NCBI GenBank assembly: GCA_905182825.1
Contig: CAJJDJ010000111.1
Location: 1 to 20,291 of the forward strand
Direction: 5' to 3'
Origin: Thiotrichaceae bacterium UBA7359
Lineage (GTDB): Bacteria; Pseudomonadota; Gammaproteobacteria; Eutrophobiales; Eutrophobiaceae
Length of the DNA stretch: 20,291 bases
The notes under the pieces were generated by a model. The model saw only the letters and a program-made list of their open reading frames with translations, ran no database searches and was not told the DNA's origin. Each line of letters begins with the position of its first letter. Position 1 is the first letter of the stretch. A program made the position numbers and the translations under genes. Shown in pieces: positions 7,947 through 15,914 of this stretch.

Positions 7947-8951
7947 TCACAATGACTCTAATGGCCATCTTGCTTTGGCTTTAAAGTTGAGTGACTCAGT
8001 TTGACCAGATTTGATTCTCAAGTAACCAGCATAAGCAATCATTGCCCCATTATCTGTACAGAATTCAGCGCGTGGAAAATAAGCTTTACCATTAAATTCA
8101 TGCATCAATTCAATAAGCCCTGCTCGTAATTGCGTATTCGCACTAACACCACCGGCTACAATTAATCGCTTTAATCCTGTTTCTTTAATGGCGCGACGAC
8201 ATTTAATGACAAATGTGTCCACTACTGCATCGACAAATGCTCGGGCAATATCAGCCCGGGTTTGCTCATCAGACGATTCAGCTTTAATGGTATTCATAGC
8301 AAATGTTTTTAATCCACTGAAGCTGAAATTCAGGCCAGGTTTATTTGTCATGGGCCGCGGAAATAAAAAACGTTTACTATCACCTTTTTCAGCTAATGCT
8401 GACAAAACTGGACCTCCGGGGTAAGGTAAACCCAATAATTTAGCGGTTTTATCGAAGGCCTCTCCAGCAGCATCATCTACCGACTCACCAAGAATTTCAT
8501 ATTTACTAGCTTCAGTTACATTCACAATCATCGTGTGTCCACCTGAGACTAGTAATGCCAGAAATGGATAATCGGGTACGTTTTCTTCCAACATGGGTGC
8601 TAATAAATGCGCTTCCATATGGTGCACTCCAATAGCCGGTACCGACAATGAATAGGCCAAACTACGTCCTATCGCAGAACCCACAAGTAATGACCCCATT
8701 AGACCCGGACCCGCTGTATATGCAATGGCATCTAGTGATTTAAGGTCGGTTTTTGCCTCTGTGACCGTTTGCGTAATTAATGGCAAGACTCTACGGATAT
8801 GGTCACGTGACGCCAACTCAGGCACTACACCTCCATACTCCTCATGCAGTTTAGCCTGACTATGAAGGTTATGAGCAACAAGTCCCACTTCAGAATCATA
8901 TATTGCTATACCCGTCTCATCACATGAGGTTTCTATACCTAATACCTGCAT
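7947..8951 (-). CDS. tsaD: tRNA N6-threonylcarbamoyladenosine transferase TsaD
   Basis: Catalytic subunit that transfers the threonylcarbamoyl group to A37 of ANN-decoding tRNAs, working with TsaB, TsaE and TsaC. The 334 aa length matches (E. coli 337). The ASKHA-fold start GIETSCDETG is at 5-14, and the metal-binding histidines are H111 and H115 in HMEAH, where most homologues have HMEGH. Other family segments are ELASRDH (45-51), SGGHTMIV, GLNFSFSGLKT and VAGGVSANTQLR. The ATG at 8949-8951 is followed at once by VLGIETSCDE. It is divergent from rpsU with 110 bases between, a very common gammaproteobacterial arrangement. tRNA-Ile(CAT), present in this window, is one class of tRNA that carries t6A. 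Confidence 0.97.
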   Translation of the reverse strand: MQVLGIETSCDETGIAIYDSEVGLVAHNLHSQAKLHEEYGGVVPELASRDHIRRVLPLITQTVTEAKTDLKSLDAIAYTAGPGLMGSLLVGSAIGRSLAYSLSVPAIGVHHMEAHLLAPMLEENVPDYPFLALLVSGGHTMIVNVTEASKYEILGESVDDAAGEAFDKTAKLLGLPYPGGPVLSALAEKGDSKRFLFPRPMTNKPGLNFSFSGLKTFAMNTIKAESSDEQTRADIARAFVDAVVDTFVIKCRRAIKETGLKRLIVAGGVSANTQLRAGLIELMHEFNGKAYFPRAEFCTDNGAMIAYAGYLRIKSGQTESLNFKAKARWPLESL

Positions 8952-8986
8952 TTATTTTAATTTTCCGTATATTTATTATTATTGGA

Positions 8987-9014
8987 TTGCAATTTCATTC
9001 ATTCGTACTAGAAT
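8987..9014 (+). promoter_or_regulatory. Putative sigma70 promoter of rpsU
   Basis: TTGCAA at 8987-8992 and TAGAAT at 9009-9014 are separated by 16 bases, matching 4/6 and 5/6 of the -35 and -10 consensus. They lie in the tsaD-rpsU gap and would start transcription near 9021, about 40 bases before rpsU. AAGGA at 9046-9050 is a good Shine-Dalgarno sequence for rpsU. Assignment is by pattern only. Confidence 0.5.
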
Positions 9015-9061
9015 GACCGGCTTTTCCCAATAGAGCAAAGGACTTAAGGAAAACAAATACT

Positions 9062-9277
9062 ATGCCTTCAGTTAAGTTAAGAGACAATGAACCATTTGAT
9101 ATAGCAATGCGACGATTTAAACGCGCATGCGAGAAAGCGGGTACTCTTGCTGATGTACATCGCCGTGAATTTTATGAAAAACCTACACAGGTTCGTAAAC
9201 GTAAAGCTGCAGCAGCAGTTAAACGTTCACAAAAACAGGCGTCCAGAAACGTCCTGCATCGAATCCGTCCATTTTAA
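9062..9277 (+). CDS. rpsU: Small ribosomal subunit protein bS21
   Basis: Small basic protein of the 30S subunit needed for efficient mRNA engagement. The 71 aa length is exactly that of E. coli S21, and the sequence is strongly basic: MPSVKLRDNEPFDIAMRRFK at the start, then CEKAG, HRREFYEKPT and a Lys/Arg/Ala-rich C-terminal helix. Start ATG at 9062 is preceded by AAGGA eleven bases upstream. It is the first gene of the macromolecular synthesis cluster (rpsU, yqeY, dnaG, rpoD), with 30 bases to yqeY. Confidence 0.97.
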   Translation: MPSVKLRDNEPFDIAMRRFKRACEKAGTLADVHRREFYEKPTQVRKRKAAAAVKRSQKQASRNVLHRIRPF

Positions 9278-9307
9278 GAAGCTTCTTCAGGTTCTCATTA
9301 ATCAGCC

Positions 9308-9757
9308 ATGGCTGATATCAAATCCAACATTAGTAACGATGTCAAGGCTGCTATGCGCAGCAAAAACAAAACCCTCCTTGGGGCTCTTCGTCTGATACAA
9401 GCGGCATTCAAACAAAAAGAAGTTGATGAACGAATTGAATTAAATGATGAACAAGTCATAGTCATCCTTGATAAAATGGCTAAACAGCATCGTGACTCCA
9501 TTAGCCAATTTAAGGCCGCCAAACGTGACGATTTAGTCAAAATTGAAGAGTTTGAATTAGATATCATTGATACTTACTTACCTACCAAATTATCTGATGA
9601 AGAGATAGATATACTAATTGAAGAAGCAATTTCGAAAAGCAGTGCAGAATCAATAAAAGATATGGGTAAAGTTATGGGTATTATCAAAAGAGAACTTCAA
9701 GGTCGTGCGGATATGGGTAAAGTTAGCAAATTAATTAAGTCTAAACTCAATTTTTAA
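9308..9757 (+). CDS. yqeY: GatB/YqeY domain protein
   Basis: A 149 aa single-domain protein of the YqeY family, which resembles the tail domain of the GatB subunit of the tRNA-dependent amidotransferase. The precise cellular role is not established; binding to tRNA or aminoacyl-tRNA is usually suggested. Visible family features are the N-terminal helix with KAAMRSKNKTLLGALRLI (positions 13-30), the AKQHRDSI helix with RDDLVKIEEFELDIIDTYLP, and the C-terminal DMGKVMGIIKRELQGRADMGKV with the repeated DMGKV. Placement between rpsU and dnaG is common in gamma- and betaproteobacteria. No strong Shine-Dalgarno sequence is seen, so translation may depend on the operon context. Confidence 0.93.
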   Translation: MADIKSNISNDVKAAMRSKNKTLLGALRLIQAAFKQKEVDERIELNDEQVIVILDKMAKQHRDSISQFKAAKRDDLVKIEEFELDIIDTYLPTKLSDEEIDILIEEAISKSSAESIKDMGKVMGIIKRELQGRADMGKVSKLIKSKLNF

Positions 9758-9817
9758 CAAAATAAGTTCCAGCAACAGTCGCTGAAATACTATGCGCTGT
9801 TTATACTAGATTCAATT

Positions 9818-11572
9818 ATGGCTGGAAGAATCCCTCAAAATTTCATCGATGAACTACTCGTTCGAATTGACATAGTCGATATAGTTGACGCGTATGTTCC
9901 ACTTAAAAAAGCTGGTCTAAACCATCAAGCTTGTTGTCCATTTCACGATGAAAAAACTCCTTCTTTTACAGTAAGTCAGCAAAAACAATTTTACCATTGC
10001 TTCGGTTGTAGTGCTAATGGCACTGCAATAAGTTTTCTCATGGAATATTTGCATATGGATTTCATAGAAGCAATTGAAGATCTTGCTTCCCGTGCTGGTG
10101 TTGAGATACCACGTGATGCTTCTCATGCACTAAATACTAATAATAAATCCAGTGAGCTATATGAGCTGATGGAAATCACTACTGGTTATTATTCAAAACA
10201 ACTCAGAAATCACCCTAAAGCAGACAGCATCATCAGCTATTTGAAAGGTCGTGGTATAAGCGGTGAAATTGCTGCTGAATATGAATTGGGGTTCGCTCCT
10301 CCTGGTTGGAACAATCTAATTACTGAATTGGGAGATTCAGATGAGTCTATGAAAAGGTTACTTAAGATTGGTGCTATCATAGAAAATGAGCATGGTGGTT
10401 ACTATGATCGCTTCAGAAATCGTCTTACTTTTCCGATTCGAGATCAACGCGGTCGTGCGATCGCTATGGGCGGTAGAGTAATGGGCGATGACAAACCAAA
10501 ATACCTAAACTCTCCAGAAACGCCCATTTTTCATAAAGGCCGTGAATTATATGGTCTATATCAAGCTAGAAAAGTAGTAAAAAGTCTCGATAGTTTATAT
10601 ATTGTGGAAGGTTATATGGATGTGATCGCCCTCGCTCAATTCGGCATTCGAAATGTTGTAGCCAGTTTAGGTACAGCAACAACGCCTGAACATCTAAATA
10701 AGATGTTTCGAGTAACAGGTAAATTGATCTTTTGCTTTGATGGAGATGAACCGGGTAAAAAAGCTGCTTGGCGTGCTTTAGAAAATGCGTTGCCATTAAT
10801 CCGTGACGGTAGACAAGTTTATTTTATGTTTTTACCAGAAGGCGAAGACCCTGATACTTTCGTACGTAGCCATGGTAAAGAGTCCTTTCTCGATGCAAAC
10901 ATGCGTTTACCCTTATCAGATTTTCTATTCAATTCTTTACATAAAAATATCGATATTAAAAGTCTTGAAGGTCGTTCAGAAATGGTAAGTAAGGCATTGC
11001 CTTATCTAAATAAATTACCCTCTGACCCATTTAAAGATATTCTTGTACAAGAGCTTAGCAAAATTACGCGTTACGAAGCAGAAGATATCGAGAAACGACT
11101 TTTGGAAGTAACCCCGGCTACAAGCTCTAAAAAACCTCTTAAAAAACAAATCACCGAAGAAAATAAAGGTATTGAAAAGATTCGTTGGATAGTTCGCTCT
11201 CTGTTACATAAACCTTCATTAGCTGTAGAGATTGATACAGCAGAGTCTCTTAATAGTTTTCCTTCTCATGGAATAATATTTTTGTGTGAGCTGATTGAAT
11301 TTATACAAAGTAGACCCAATATAACTTTGGGTGGAATCTTGGAGAACTGGCGTGACACAAAATTTGAACGACGCTTACAAGAACTATCCTCCGAAGAAGC
11401 AGTATTTAATGAAATTGAGGTGACAACTGAGGTTTTTCTTGATGCTATCAAGAGCTTAATTAAATCAAATTTGAAAGAATTTGAACTATTGAAAGGGATA
11501 AATAGCCCATCAGAGCTAACTGATGAACAAAAGTCCCGATATCGAAATATCCAGAAATCAGGCCTCGATTGA
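9818..11572 (+). CDS. dnaG: DNA primase
   Basis: Synthesises the RNA primers for replication at the fork together with the DnaB helicase. The 584 aa length matches E. coli (581). The N-terminal CHC2 zinc-binding domain has all four ligands: C40, H43, C61 and C64. The RNA polymerase domain includes GRVMGDDKPKYLNSPET. The TOPRIM core shows the catalytic VEGYMDV with E264 and D268, then SLGTATT and FCFDGDEPGKKAA with metal-binding aspartates. The C-terminal part (from about 430) is more diverged and corresponds to the helicase-binding domain, as expected since this is the variable part of DnaG. The ATG at 9818 has no clear Shine-Dalgarno sequence; the -10-like TATACT at 9799-9804 has no matching -35, so I do not call a separate promoter. 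Confidence 0.97.
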   Translation: MAGRIPQNFIDELLVRIDIVDIVDAYVPLKKAGLNHQACCPFHDEKTPSFTVSQQKQFYHCFGCSANGTAISFLMEYLHMDFIEAIEDLASRAGVEIPRDASHALNTNNKSSELYELMEITTGYYSKQLRNHPKADSIISYLKGRGISGEIAAEYELGFAPPGWNNLITELGDSDESMKRLLKIGAIIENEHGGYYDRFRNRLTFPIRDQRGRAIAMGGRVMGDDKPKYLNSPETPIFHKGRELYGLYQARKVVKSLDSLYIVEGYMDVIALAQFGIRNVVASLGTATTPEHLNKMFRVTGKLIFCFDGDEPGKKAAWRALENALPLIRDGRQVYFMFLPEGEDPDTFVRSHGKESFLDANMRLPLSDFLFNSLHKNIDIKSLEGRSEMVSKALPYLNKLPSDPFKDILVQELSKITRYEAEDIEKRLLEVTPATSSKKPLKKQITEENKGIEKIRWIVRSLLHKPSLAVEIDTAESLNSFPSHGIIFLCELIEFIQSRPNITLGGILENWRDTKFERRLQELSSEEAVFNEIEVTTEVFLDAIKSLIKSNLKEFELLKGINSPSELTDEQKSRYRNIQKSGLD

Positions 11573-11718
11573 TAGCAATAATTGATAGTGTTTCCTAGCG
11601 TATTTTTATTTGATATGTTAGGATTTAATGATCAGCCTGAAAAAATGTTTGTTATTAATCAATTAGTTATAACTCATTTATAAAATAAACATATAGCAAA
11701 TATCGAGCCAAACTCCCC

Positions 11719-13551
11719 ATGGATAAAGTAGAAACAGTAGAAAAAGCATTTAAGGAAGACGAAAAATCACTCCTAAAGGTACTGATTGCCAAAGGTAAAG
11801 AGCAGGGTTTTCTCACTTATGGTGAAGTTAACGATCATCTTCCAGATGGCATAGTAGAACCAGAACAAATTGAAGATATTGTCAATATGATCAATGATAT
11901 GGGTATTAAGGTGTATGAAACTCCTCCCGATCTTGATGGCCAGATCACTGATAATACAGATGTACCTGATGAAGATGCGGCAGCCGAAGCTGCAGCCGCA
12001 TTAGCTAGTCTTGAAAATGAATTTGGTCGAACAACAGATCCCGTCAGAATGTACATGCGCGAAATGGGTACCGTTGATCTATTGACGCGAGAAGGTGAGA
12101 TTAGAATAGCAAAACGTATCGAAGAAGGGATACATCAGATTTTAGCAGCTCTATCTAGCTATCCGGGAACAGTCATTACTTTACTTGATGCTTTTAAATT
12201 AATTGTTGGTGAAAAAATGAAACTCAGTGACACCATAATTGGTTTCAATGACACTGAAGAATATCCTGATGAAGGTATAAAAGTATCTAACCCTACTGAA
12301 GTAAACTCAGATGAAGAAGAAGAAGAAGTAGAGATACCAGCACTCACACCTGAGGATGTAAGGGAACACATTGAAAAAATTGAACAACTGCATCAAAAAT
12401 ATACTAAAGCTGTTAAACGCTATGGAAAAGATAATAGCAAAACCTACGTCCATGAAAAAAAATTAGCACAGTGGTTCCTTGAAATTCGTCTCGCACCAAA
12501 ATTTATTGAAATATTAACAAGTAATTTACGCGACTTGGTTAACCGTATTCGTATTGCGGAACGACGTGTTATGGAACTTTGCGTAAAAGAAGCAAAAATG
12601 CCGCGTAAAGACTTTATTAATAGTTTTCCTGGCCATGAAACCGATTTCAAGTGGATCAAGAGTATTTTAAAAAAGAAAGAACCTTATGTAGAAAAACTCA
12701 AAGAGCATCAAGAAGAAATTCTGAAGATACAGAAGAAATTAGCTATTCTCTTTGAAGATGCATTATTAAATATTCCTGAAATTAAAGAAATCAATCGTAA
12801 TATATCAATAGGCGAGGCTAAGGCACGCAGAGCTAAAAAAGAAATGGTTGAAGCAAATTTGAGGCTCGTTATTTCTATTGCAAAAAAATACACAAATCGT
12901 GGTTTGCTTTTTCTTGACTTAATTCAAGAAGGTAATATCGGGTTAATGAAAGCAGTTGATAAATTTGAATATCGGCGCGGTTATAAATTTTCAACTTATG
13001 CCACCTGGTGGATTCGTCAAGCTATTACACGATCTATCGCAGATCAGGCCAGAACTATTCGAATTCCTGTTCATATGATTGAAACCATCAACAAGTTAAA
13101 TCGTATCTCAAGACAAGTACTTCAGGAGATGGGTCGTGAGCCAACGCCTGAAGAACTTGCAGAACGCATGGAAATGCCAGAAGAAAAAGTACGTAAAGTT
13201 TTAAAAATTGCAAAAGAACCAATCTCCATGGAAACACCGATTGGTGATGATGAGGATTCACATCTTGGTGATTTTATCGAAGATGCTAATATGCAAGCAC
13301 CGAATGACTCGGCTGGTTTTGAAGGATTAAGAAGAACCACAGGTGATGCACTTGAGGGACTTACAGCACGAGAAGCAAAGGTCTTAAGAATGCGTTTTGG
13401 AATTGATATGAATACCGATCACACTTTAGAAGAAGTTGGTAAGCAATTTGATGTGACACGTGAGCGTATTCGTCAGATTGAAGCCAAGGCATTACGAAAA
13501 TTACGTCACCCTTCTCGATCAGATGAGCTTAAAACTTTTCTAGATACCTAA
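11719..13551 (+). CDS. rpoD: RNA polymerase sigma factor RpoD (sigma70)
   Basis: Primary sigma factor that directs RNA polymerase to housekeeping promoters. At 610 aa it is nearly identical in length to E. coli RpoD (613). Region 1.1 is recognisable in KGKEQGFLTYGEVNDHLP and MINDMGIKV; region 1.2 in DPVRMYMREMGTVDLLTREGE. The non-conserved region contains an acidic run DEEEEEVE near residue 198. Region 2 starts at about 375 (EMVEANLRLVISIAKKY), with the -10 recognition and melting segment YKFSTYATWWIRQAITR. Region 4.2 is VTRERIRQIEAKALRKL from about 579, the -35-binding helix-turn-helix. The ATG lies 146 bases after dnaG in an AT-rich gap that may hold its own promoter, though I cannot fix one. 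A tRNA gene follows after 19 bases. Confidence 0.98.
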   Translation: MDKVETVEKAFKEDEKSLLKVLIAKGKEQGFLTYGEVNDHLPDGIVEPEQIEDIVNMINDMGIKVYETPPDLDGQITDNTDVPDEDAAAEAAAALASLENEFGRTTDPVRMYMREMGTVDLLTREGEIRIAKRIEEGIHQILAALSSYPGTVITLLDAFKLIVGEKMKLSDTIIGFNDTEEYPDEGIKVSNPTEVNSDEEEEEVEIPALTPEDVREHIEKIEQLHQKYTKAVKRYGKDNSKTYVHEKKLAQWFLEIRLAPKFIEILTSNLRDLVNRIRIAERRVMELCVKEAKMPRKDFINSFPGHETDFKWIKSILKKKEPYVEKLKEHQEEILKIQKKLAILFEDALLNIPEIKEINRNISIGEAKARRAKKEMVEANLRLVISIAKKYTNRGLLFLDLIQEGNIGLMKAVDKFEYRRGYKFSTYATWWIRQAITRSIADQARTIRIPVHMIETINKLNRISRQVLQEMGREPTPEELAERMEMPEEKVRKVLKIAKEPISMETPIGDDEDSHLGDFIEDANMQAPNDSAGFEGLRRTTGDALEGLTAREAKVLRMRFGIDMNTDHTLEEVGKQFDVTRERIRQIEAKALRKLRHPSRSDELKTFLDT

Positions 13552-13570
13552 AATTTATCTTTATAAAATA

Positions 13571-13647
13571 GGGCCTGTAGCTCAGTTGGTTAGAGCAGTG
13601 GACTCATAATCCATTGGTCGGAGGTTCGAGTCCTCCCGGGCCCACCA
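13571..13647 (+). tRNA. tRNA with anticodon CAT, probably tRNA-Ile2 (lysidine type)
   Basis: A complete 77-base cloverleaf with encoded CCA. The 7-bp acceptor stem is GGGCCTG with CGGGCCC (one T-G pair), the D stem is GCTC/GAGC, the anticodon stem GTGGA/TCCAT carries the loop CTCATAA (anticodon at 13605-13607), and the T stem is GGAGG/CCTCC with loop TTCGAGT. It is not initiator tRNA, which lacks the 1-72 pair. The C4-G69 and C5-G68 pairs and the TTGGTC region before the T stem resemble E. coli tRNA-Ile2 (CAU read as AUA after TilS makes lysidine) rather than elongator tRNA-Met (U4-A69, A5-U68). Elongator Met remains the alternative. It lies 19 bases behind rpoD and may be co-transcribed. Confidence 0.93.
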
Positions 13648-13921
13648 TATTTATCAAATACTTATGTCGAATATTAGTCTTTCCCATCTTTAGATTAACT
13701 AATTGCTTACACTACTGTTTACCCTAAGTAGTAATGTGTTCAGCTATTCTAGTAACTAGCCCCAATGTACCAGACAACAATGTTGGTTGTATGATTTTTT
13801 GAAAGTCATTGTAGATTATTTCCCCAAAGACCAAGCTGATAAACCGAAGCTTCCTGCATTAAACACATCAAATAAAGAGTAGTATTAAGAGTAGTCCAAA
13901 ATATAAATAATGGTAACTAAT
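13648..13921. other. Gap after tRNA, no gene seen
   Basis: AT-rich spacer where the conserved block ends. It contains a 6-bp inverted repeat, ACTACT at 13711-13716 and AGTAGT at 13727-13732 with a 10-base loop, but no T-run follows, so it is at best a weak terminator. No copy of the tRNA 3' end is visible here or further right in the window. From 13830 the spacer is the first copy of the duplicated leader described separately. Confidence 0.45.
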
Positions 13922-13980
13922 ATGAAACTTTTAATTTTACTATGCATATTCCTAATATCCTTCAATAGTTTTGCCGATGA
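13830..13980 (+). repeat. Duplicated leader plus signal-peptide segment, copy A
   Basis: This 151-base stretch and the one at 14225-14375 align without a gap, with about 17 mismatches by hand count (near 89% identity). The repeat starts at ACCAAGCTGATAAACC, covers roughly 90 bases of untranslated leader, then the start codon and the codons for the signal peptide, and fades right at the predicted signal cleavage site (SFNSFA). The spacing between copies is 395 bases. Confidence 0.85.
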
Positions 13981-14205
13981 ATTAGTGGGTGCAAATGAAA
14001 AAAAACCGTAGTCACTGATGATGGTTGGGAATCTATAGCTAATTGGAGGAAGTTAGCCACTGGCATAAAACCAAATGCTGTACGAAGGATACTTGGTGAA
14101 CCTCAGAAAATAGACGGGGGCATATTGGTAATATGGCATTACAAAAAAGGAGGAAGAGTTGTATTTCAAGTTGGGAAAGTCTTCAGTTGGAACGAACCTG
14201 ATTAA
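13922..14205 (+). pseudogene. Small exported BamE/SmpA-like protein gene, frameshifted at A8
   Basis: From ATG 13922 the frame encodes a signal peptide (MKLLILLCIFLISFNSFA) and then stops at TAG 14009-14011 after 29 codons. The next frame continues without a break to TAA 14203-14205 and reads TVVTDDGWESIANWRKL, then GIKPNAVRRILGEPQKIDGG, then IWHYKKGGRVVFQVGKVFSW. This W..L..G......ILG.P......W.Y..GG.V.F..G.V..W pattern resembles small BamE/SmpA-like proteins. The frames meet at an A8 tract (13998-14005); one more A would join them into a protein of about 94 residues. So it is either a recent pseudogene, a slippage-dependent gene or a sequencing error. An in-frame ATG at 13910 is an alternative start. 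Fold assignment is by eye. Confidence 0.65.
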
Positions 14206-14224
14206 TAGTTAATCCTCGCAAGAT

Positions 14225-14375
14225 ACCAAGCTGATAAACCGAAGCTTCCTGCATTAAACGCATCAAACAAAGAGTAGTATTTATTGTAGTCCAAAATATA
14301 AATAATGATGGCTAATATGAAAAACTTACTTTTACTATGCACACTCCTAATATCTTTCAATAGTTTTGCGAATGA
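14225..14375 (+). repeat. Duplicated leader plus signal-peptide segment, copy B
   Basis: Second copy of the segment at 13830-13980, gap-free, about 17 differences, three of them clustered in the leader just after AGTATT and four just after the ATG. The homology ends at the predicted signal cleavage site, after which the two reading frames are unrelated. Confidence 0.85.
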
Positions 14376-14466
14376 CTTTTTAGATGCGGTAGCCGCATAT
14401 GCTTGTGCTGTAAACGTCCGCATTAATTTTGTGACTCTATTGATGTTAATTTCTAATTCAGAGTAG
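14317..14466 (+). CDS. Short exported peptide or truncated paralogue (copy B)
   Basis: From ATG 14317 (in-frame ATGs at 14305 and 14308 are alternatives) the frame runs 49 codons to TAG 14464-14466. The first 18 residues are a clear signal peptide, MKNLLLLCTLLISFNSFA, nearly the same as in the frameshifted gene 395 bases upstream. The following NDFLDAVAAYACAVNVRI and the rest have no similarity to that gene. The end overlaps the tail of the minus-strand flavoprotein gene by nine bases, and G+C rises from that point. I therefore think the original mature part may have been lost when the GC-richer cluster arrived. It could also be a real small secreted peptide; I cannot tell which. Confidence 0.4.
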   Translation: MKNLLLLCTLLISFNSFANDFLDAVAAYACAVNVRINFVTLLMLISNSE

Positions 14467-15441
14467 TTGTTTTAATTTTGCTGCACCATCTAGTCCACTA
14501 AGAAAGGCTGATTCGACCCGGCCTTTAATACACCAGTCACCGATAGCAGCGAGCCTATTGGTATTGTCGACGAAAGATCTGTCACCATACTGTTTCTGTA
14601 TATTCGCATAGCGCCAACGATGCAGATCAATATGCTCTGCAACCGACACGTCCTGTTGAATGACAGTACTAGTTTCTTGTATGAGAAATTTTTTTACTGC
14701 TTCATTATCCAACTCAATATTTTCTTCAGCCCATTGATTTGTTGAATGAATCAGGAGCGAGTAGTGACTGGAGCGGCCGGGTTTGCTGTGGTTATTACAT
14801 ATCCAGCTAATATCAGTCTCTTTAACGAGTGCCGCATCCCACTCCAATGGCAGTGCTTCTTTAAAGCCAAGCATCAATGAATAGCATGCATTCATGTTTT
14901 TTTCTGCGACCTCTTTTTTAAATTTGTATTCATTCGGAACTAGTTCAATAACCTGTTTGGCTGGGATTGCCAATATAACCCATTCATAACTGCCGAGTAC
15001 CTTCCCTTCTCTGTCAGTCAGTTGCCATCGCTGCCCTGTTTTTTTTATTTCATTAACATGCGTTTCCAACTGCATAGACAAATCCTTTGCCATGGCCTTA
15101 CCAAGCGAATTCATAGAAGGTGCTATGACGTAATGAGGCACTTCATCGGTCCATGTCCAGCGATATGTCACCTCATTACCGGTTAATTCAACGAAACGAG
15201 CATCCCAACGAACCACCAAGTCTTTCTGAATAAAGGGCTGTAGGAATTCCTTGAAAGCCGGGGTCTTGGCGATGAAGAATTGTGCGCCATGATCAAACTG
15301 ATAGTTGTTCCTGCACCGAGTCGACATACGTCCGCCATAGTCTTTTGATTTTTCATAGACCTGCACGTCAGCGAACGCCTTGAGCTCATTGGCAAGAGTC
15401 AGGCCGGCCATTCCAGCACCGATGATAGCTATTCGTTTCAT
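14458..15441 (-). CDS. Renalase-like FAD-dependent oxidoreductase
   Basis: A 327 aa flavoprotein of the NAD(P)/FAD-dependent amine-oxidase-like group (COG3380 type, related to renalase). The N-terminal Rossmann loop is IIGAGMAG at 6-13, with E30 at the end of the second strand (VYEKS) for the ribose of FAD, and GGRMSTR at 36-42, the typical second motif of this family. FDHGAQFF follows, and the C-terminus has AAIGDWCIKGRVESAFLSG, the FAD-binding end motif. The exact substrate is unknown; renalases oxidise wrongly reduced NAD(P)H isomers. It follows the photolyase-like alpha/beta gene by 44 bases on the same strand. I recall such oxidoreductases beside short photolyase-like genes in aquatic bacteria, and co-function is likely. 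Base composition is clearly higher in G+C than the core genes to the left. Confidence 0.9.
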   Translation of the reverse strand: MKRIAIIGAGMAGLTLANELKAFADVQVYEKSKDYGGRMSTRCRNNYQFDHGAQFFIAKTPAFKEFLQPFIQKDLVVRWDARFVELTGNEVTYRWTWTDEVPHYVIAPSMNSLGKAMAKDLSMQLETHVNEIKKTGQRWQLTDREGKVLGSYEWVILAIPAKQVIELVPNEYKFKKEVAEKNMNACYSLMLGFKEALPLEWDAALVKETDISWICNNHSKPGRSSHYSLLIHSTNQWAEENIELDNEAVKKFLIQETSTVIQQDVSVAEHIDLHRWRYANIQKQYGDRSFVDNTNRLAAIGDWCIKGRVESAFLSGLDGAAKLKQLL

Positions 15442-15485
15442 AAGTCTAGTTTAAGTATTGCCTTGCTTAAGTACAAACCTATGCA

Positions 15486-15914
15486 TCAGGAGTCCGTAGG
15501 TTGCATCGCCAGTTTTTTAGCCTTTTTCCAGTAACGAAAGAAACGCTTTATATCTAAATCTTTGGTCAGCGACACAAAAGGAGTTTCTTCAACGACGACG
15601 ACGGGCAAGCGATGTTGCAGTTCAGCGATTATTTCTTGTAGTACCGGATTTGACGTTGCCGGAATATAAATTTTTTCGCAGCTCTGATTTTCCGCGAGTT
15701 TGGACAGACCCTCTACGGTTGAGCCATGGATAATATTCACCGGAAGTTCGCATAGGGTTTCATAGATGAAAACCAACCGCTTAAAGCCGTAGTCCATTTC
15801 CTGCAGATAATTTTCATCCCAGAAAAAGTAGCTAATGACATCTTCGCCTGCTGCTGTATATACCGGATGATCCTGACGTAAGGCATCCTCATGAAGCCAG
15901 ACCAGCGCTGTCAT
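15486..15914 (-). CDS. Photolyase-like N-terminal alpha/beta domain as separate protein
   Basis: A 142 aa protein that reads like the alpha/beta (Rossmann-like, antenna-binding) domain of DNA photolyases and cryptochromes. The first strand is ALVWLHEDALRQDHP, where photolyases have a W(F/L)(R/H)xDLRxxD(H/N) pattern. YFFWDENYL, the helix GFKRLVFIYETLCELPVNI, then TVEGLSKLAENQSCEKIYI and VVVVEETPF fit the order of strands and helices. It ends in a basic segment RFFRYWKKAKKLA. There is no FAD domain; that is the separate gene just upstream, whose stop overlaps this ATG (ATGA, 15914-15911). In ordinary photolyases this domain precedes the FAD domain in one chain; here the order is reversed and split. 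Whether it binds an antenna cofactor cannot be read from the sequence. Confidence 0.78.
   Translation of the reverse strand: MTALVWLHEDALRQDHPVYTAAGEDVISYFFWDENYLQEMDYGFKRLVFIYETLCELPVNIIHGSTVEGLSKLAENQSCEKIYIPATSNPVLQEIIAELQHRLPVVVVEETPFVSLTKDLDIKRFFRYWKKAKKLAMQPTDS

Noticed and set aside
13571..13647. Reading the CAT anticodon tRNA as initiator tRNA-fMet
   Set aside because: Position 1-72 is a G-C pair and the anticodon stem lacks the three G-C pairs of initiator tRNA.
13830..14375. The 395-base spaced duplication as an integron cassette array
   Set aside because: I looked for attC-type core sites (GTTRRRY/RYYYAAC) at the unit borders and found none; no integrase is visible.
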